Assembly (NCBI GenBank): GCA_002298155.1
Contig: DBME01000318.1
Span: 5,945-21,117, forward strand
Direction: 5' to 3'
Source of the DNA: Holophagaceae bacterium UBA706
GTDB taxonomy: Bacteria; Acidobacteriota; Holophagae; Holophagales; Holophagaceae
Length of the DNA stretch: 15,173 nt
The notes beneath the pieces were generated by a model. That model had not been told where the DNA came from, ran no database searches, and was given only the letters and a program-made list of their open reading frames with translations. A program made the translations under genes and the position numbers. Of the stretch, positions 14,818 to 15,173 are shown one piece after another; position 1 is the first letter of the stretch; each line of letters opens with the position of its first letter.

Positions 14818-15173
14818 GCAGGGGGTCGGTGACGTACAGGTCCGACGTGACCACCCGGATGAAGGAATAGGCCACGGAGCGGCCATCCGGGGAAATGGTG
14901 AGGCCCTTGATGCGCTCAACCCCTGAACGATCCAGGGGACAGAGGTCGACCCAGGCCTTCCGCTGGCCGGTCTCCAGGTCCAGCAGGACGACCTTGGCCG
15001 GGAGGGTGGACTGGTTGGCCAGGAAGACGGCGGTGCCGGACACGTGCCACTGGATCGGGACCTCCCCTTCGCGCAGGGGGCCGGCGTTGCGGATGAGTTT
15101 GCCGTCCAGGCCCTGGATCAGGAGGTTGCCGTTCATGGGTCCCAGGGCGAGACGGTAGCCGTCCTGGGAGACG
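14813..15173 (-). CDS. C-terminal beta-propeller fragment, possibly of a Ser/Thr protein kinase (5' end outside window)
   Basis: The reverse strand is open from the window edge to a TAG at 14813-14815, about 120 codons. It reads through the ATG at 15136, so that codon is probably internal, not the start. Propeller-blade repeats are visible: VSQDGYRLAL at the edge, then LLIQGLDGK, VVLLDLETGQRKAW and LTISPDGRSVAYSF. They resemble PD40/WD40-like blades. The ending (SVAYSF.RV.SDLYV) is like the C-terminus of the propeller of acidobacterial Ser/Thr protein kinases, but the kinase domain is not in view, so a TolB-like or other propeller protein is an alternative. It converges on the TonB receptor gene. 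Confidence 0.65.
   Translation of the reverse strand, partial: VSQDGYRLALGPMNGNLLIQGLDGKLIRNAGPLREGEVPIQWHVSGTAVFLANQSTLPAKVVLLDLETGQRKAWVDLCPLDRSGVERIKGLTISPDGRSVAYSFIRVVTSDLYVTDPLP

Overview
The window is a GC-rich, gene-dense bacterial chromosome segment. It has no tRNA, rRNA, CRISPR array, insertion sequence or phage gene that I can recognise. Several traits fit an Acidobacteriota-like genome, possibly the Holophaga/Geothrix side. These are a very large Oar-type TonB-dependent receptor with an N-terminal carboxypeptidase-regulatory-like domain, a C-terminal beta-propeller fragment resembling the extracytoplasmic part of acidobacterial Ser/Thr kinases, a Tat-exported dehydrogenase-like protein, and an orphan pseudopilin next to a sigma-54 activator. 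This placement is inference from gene content, not a database match.

Layout. Positions 1-722 (minus) hold the N-terminal two thirds of a family 9 glycosyltransferase (heptosyltransferase type), cut by the window edge. Divergent from it, 798-5426 is a plus-strand run: a PilR/NtrC-type response regulator, a GspG-like prepilin, yceD (DUF177), rpmF (L32), plsX, a rho-independent terminator, and pyrH. yceD-rpmF-plsX is the classic ribosome/phospholipid cluster. The prepilin stop codon overlaps the yceD start codon, which couples a surface-appendage gene to a housekeeping operon. Positions 5478-7472 hold a two-gene unit of a GlcD-type FAD oxidase and a glycerophosphodiester phosphodiesterase. It converges, with a 3-bp gap, on a minus-strand nucleotide-translocase-like membrane protein (7476-8756).

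From a short divergent promoter region (8757-8842) a plus-strand Tat-signal SDR/epimerase-like protein is read, followed by argF (ornithine carbamoyltransferase). Downstream of argF is a 488-bp gene-free stretch in two halves. The first is a GC-rich, hairpin-forming 3' region ending in a strong terminator (11197-11226). The second is an AT-rich leader (11227-11520) carrying a ladder of perfect inverted repeats. That leader precedes the 1031-residue TonB-dependent receptor (11521-14616). A strong hairpin follows, then a hairpin-rich gap, and finally the 3' end of a minus-strand beta-propeller/kinase-like gene that runs off the window.

Most genes are ordinary housekeeping or envelope functions. 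The parts most worth a second look are the palindrome ladder and competing leader hairpins upstream of the TonB receptor, the structured region after argF, and the activator-prepilin-yceD arrangement. I see no complete, clearly novel multi-gene system.
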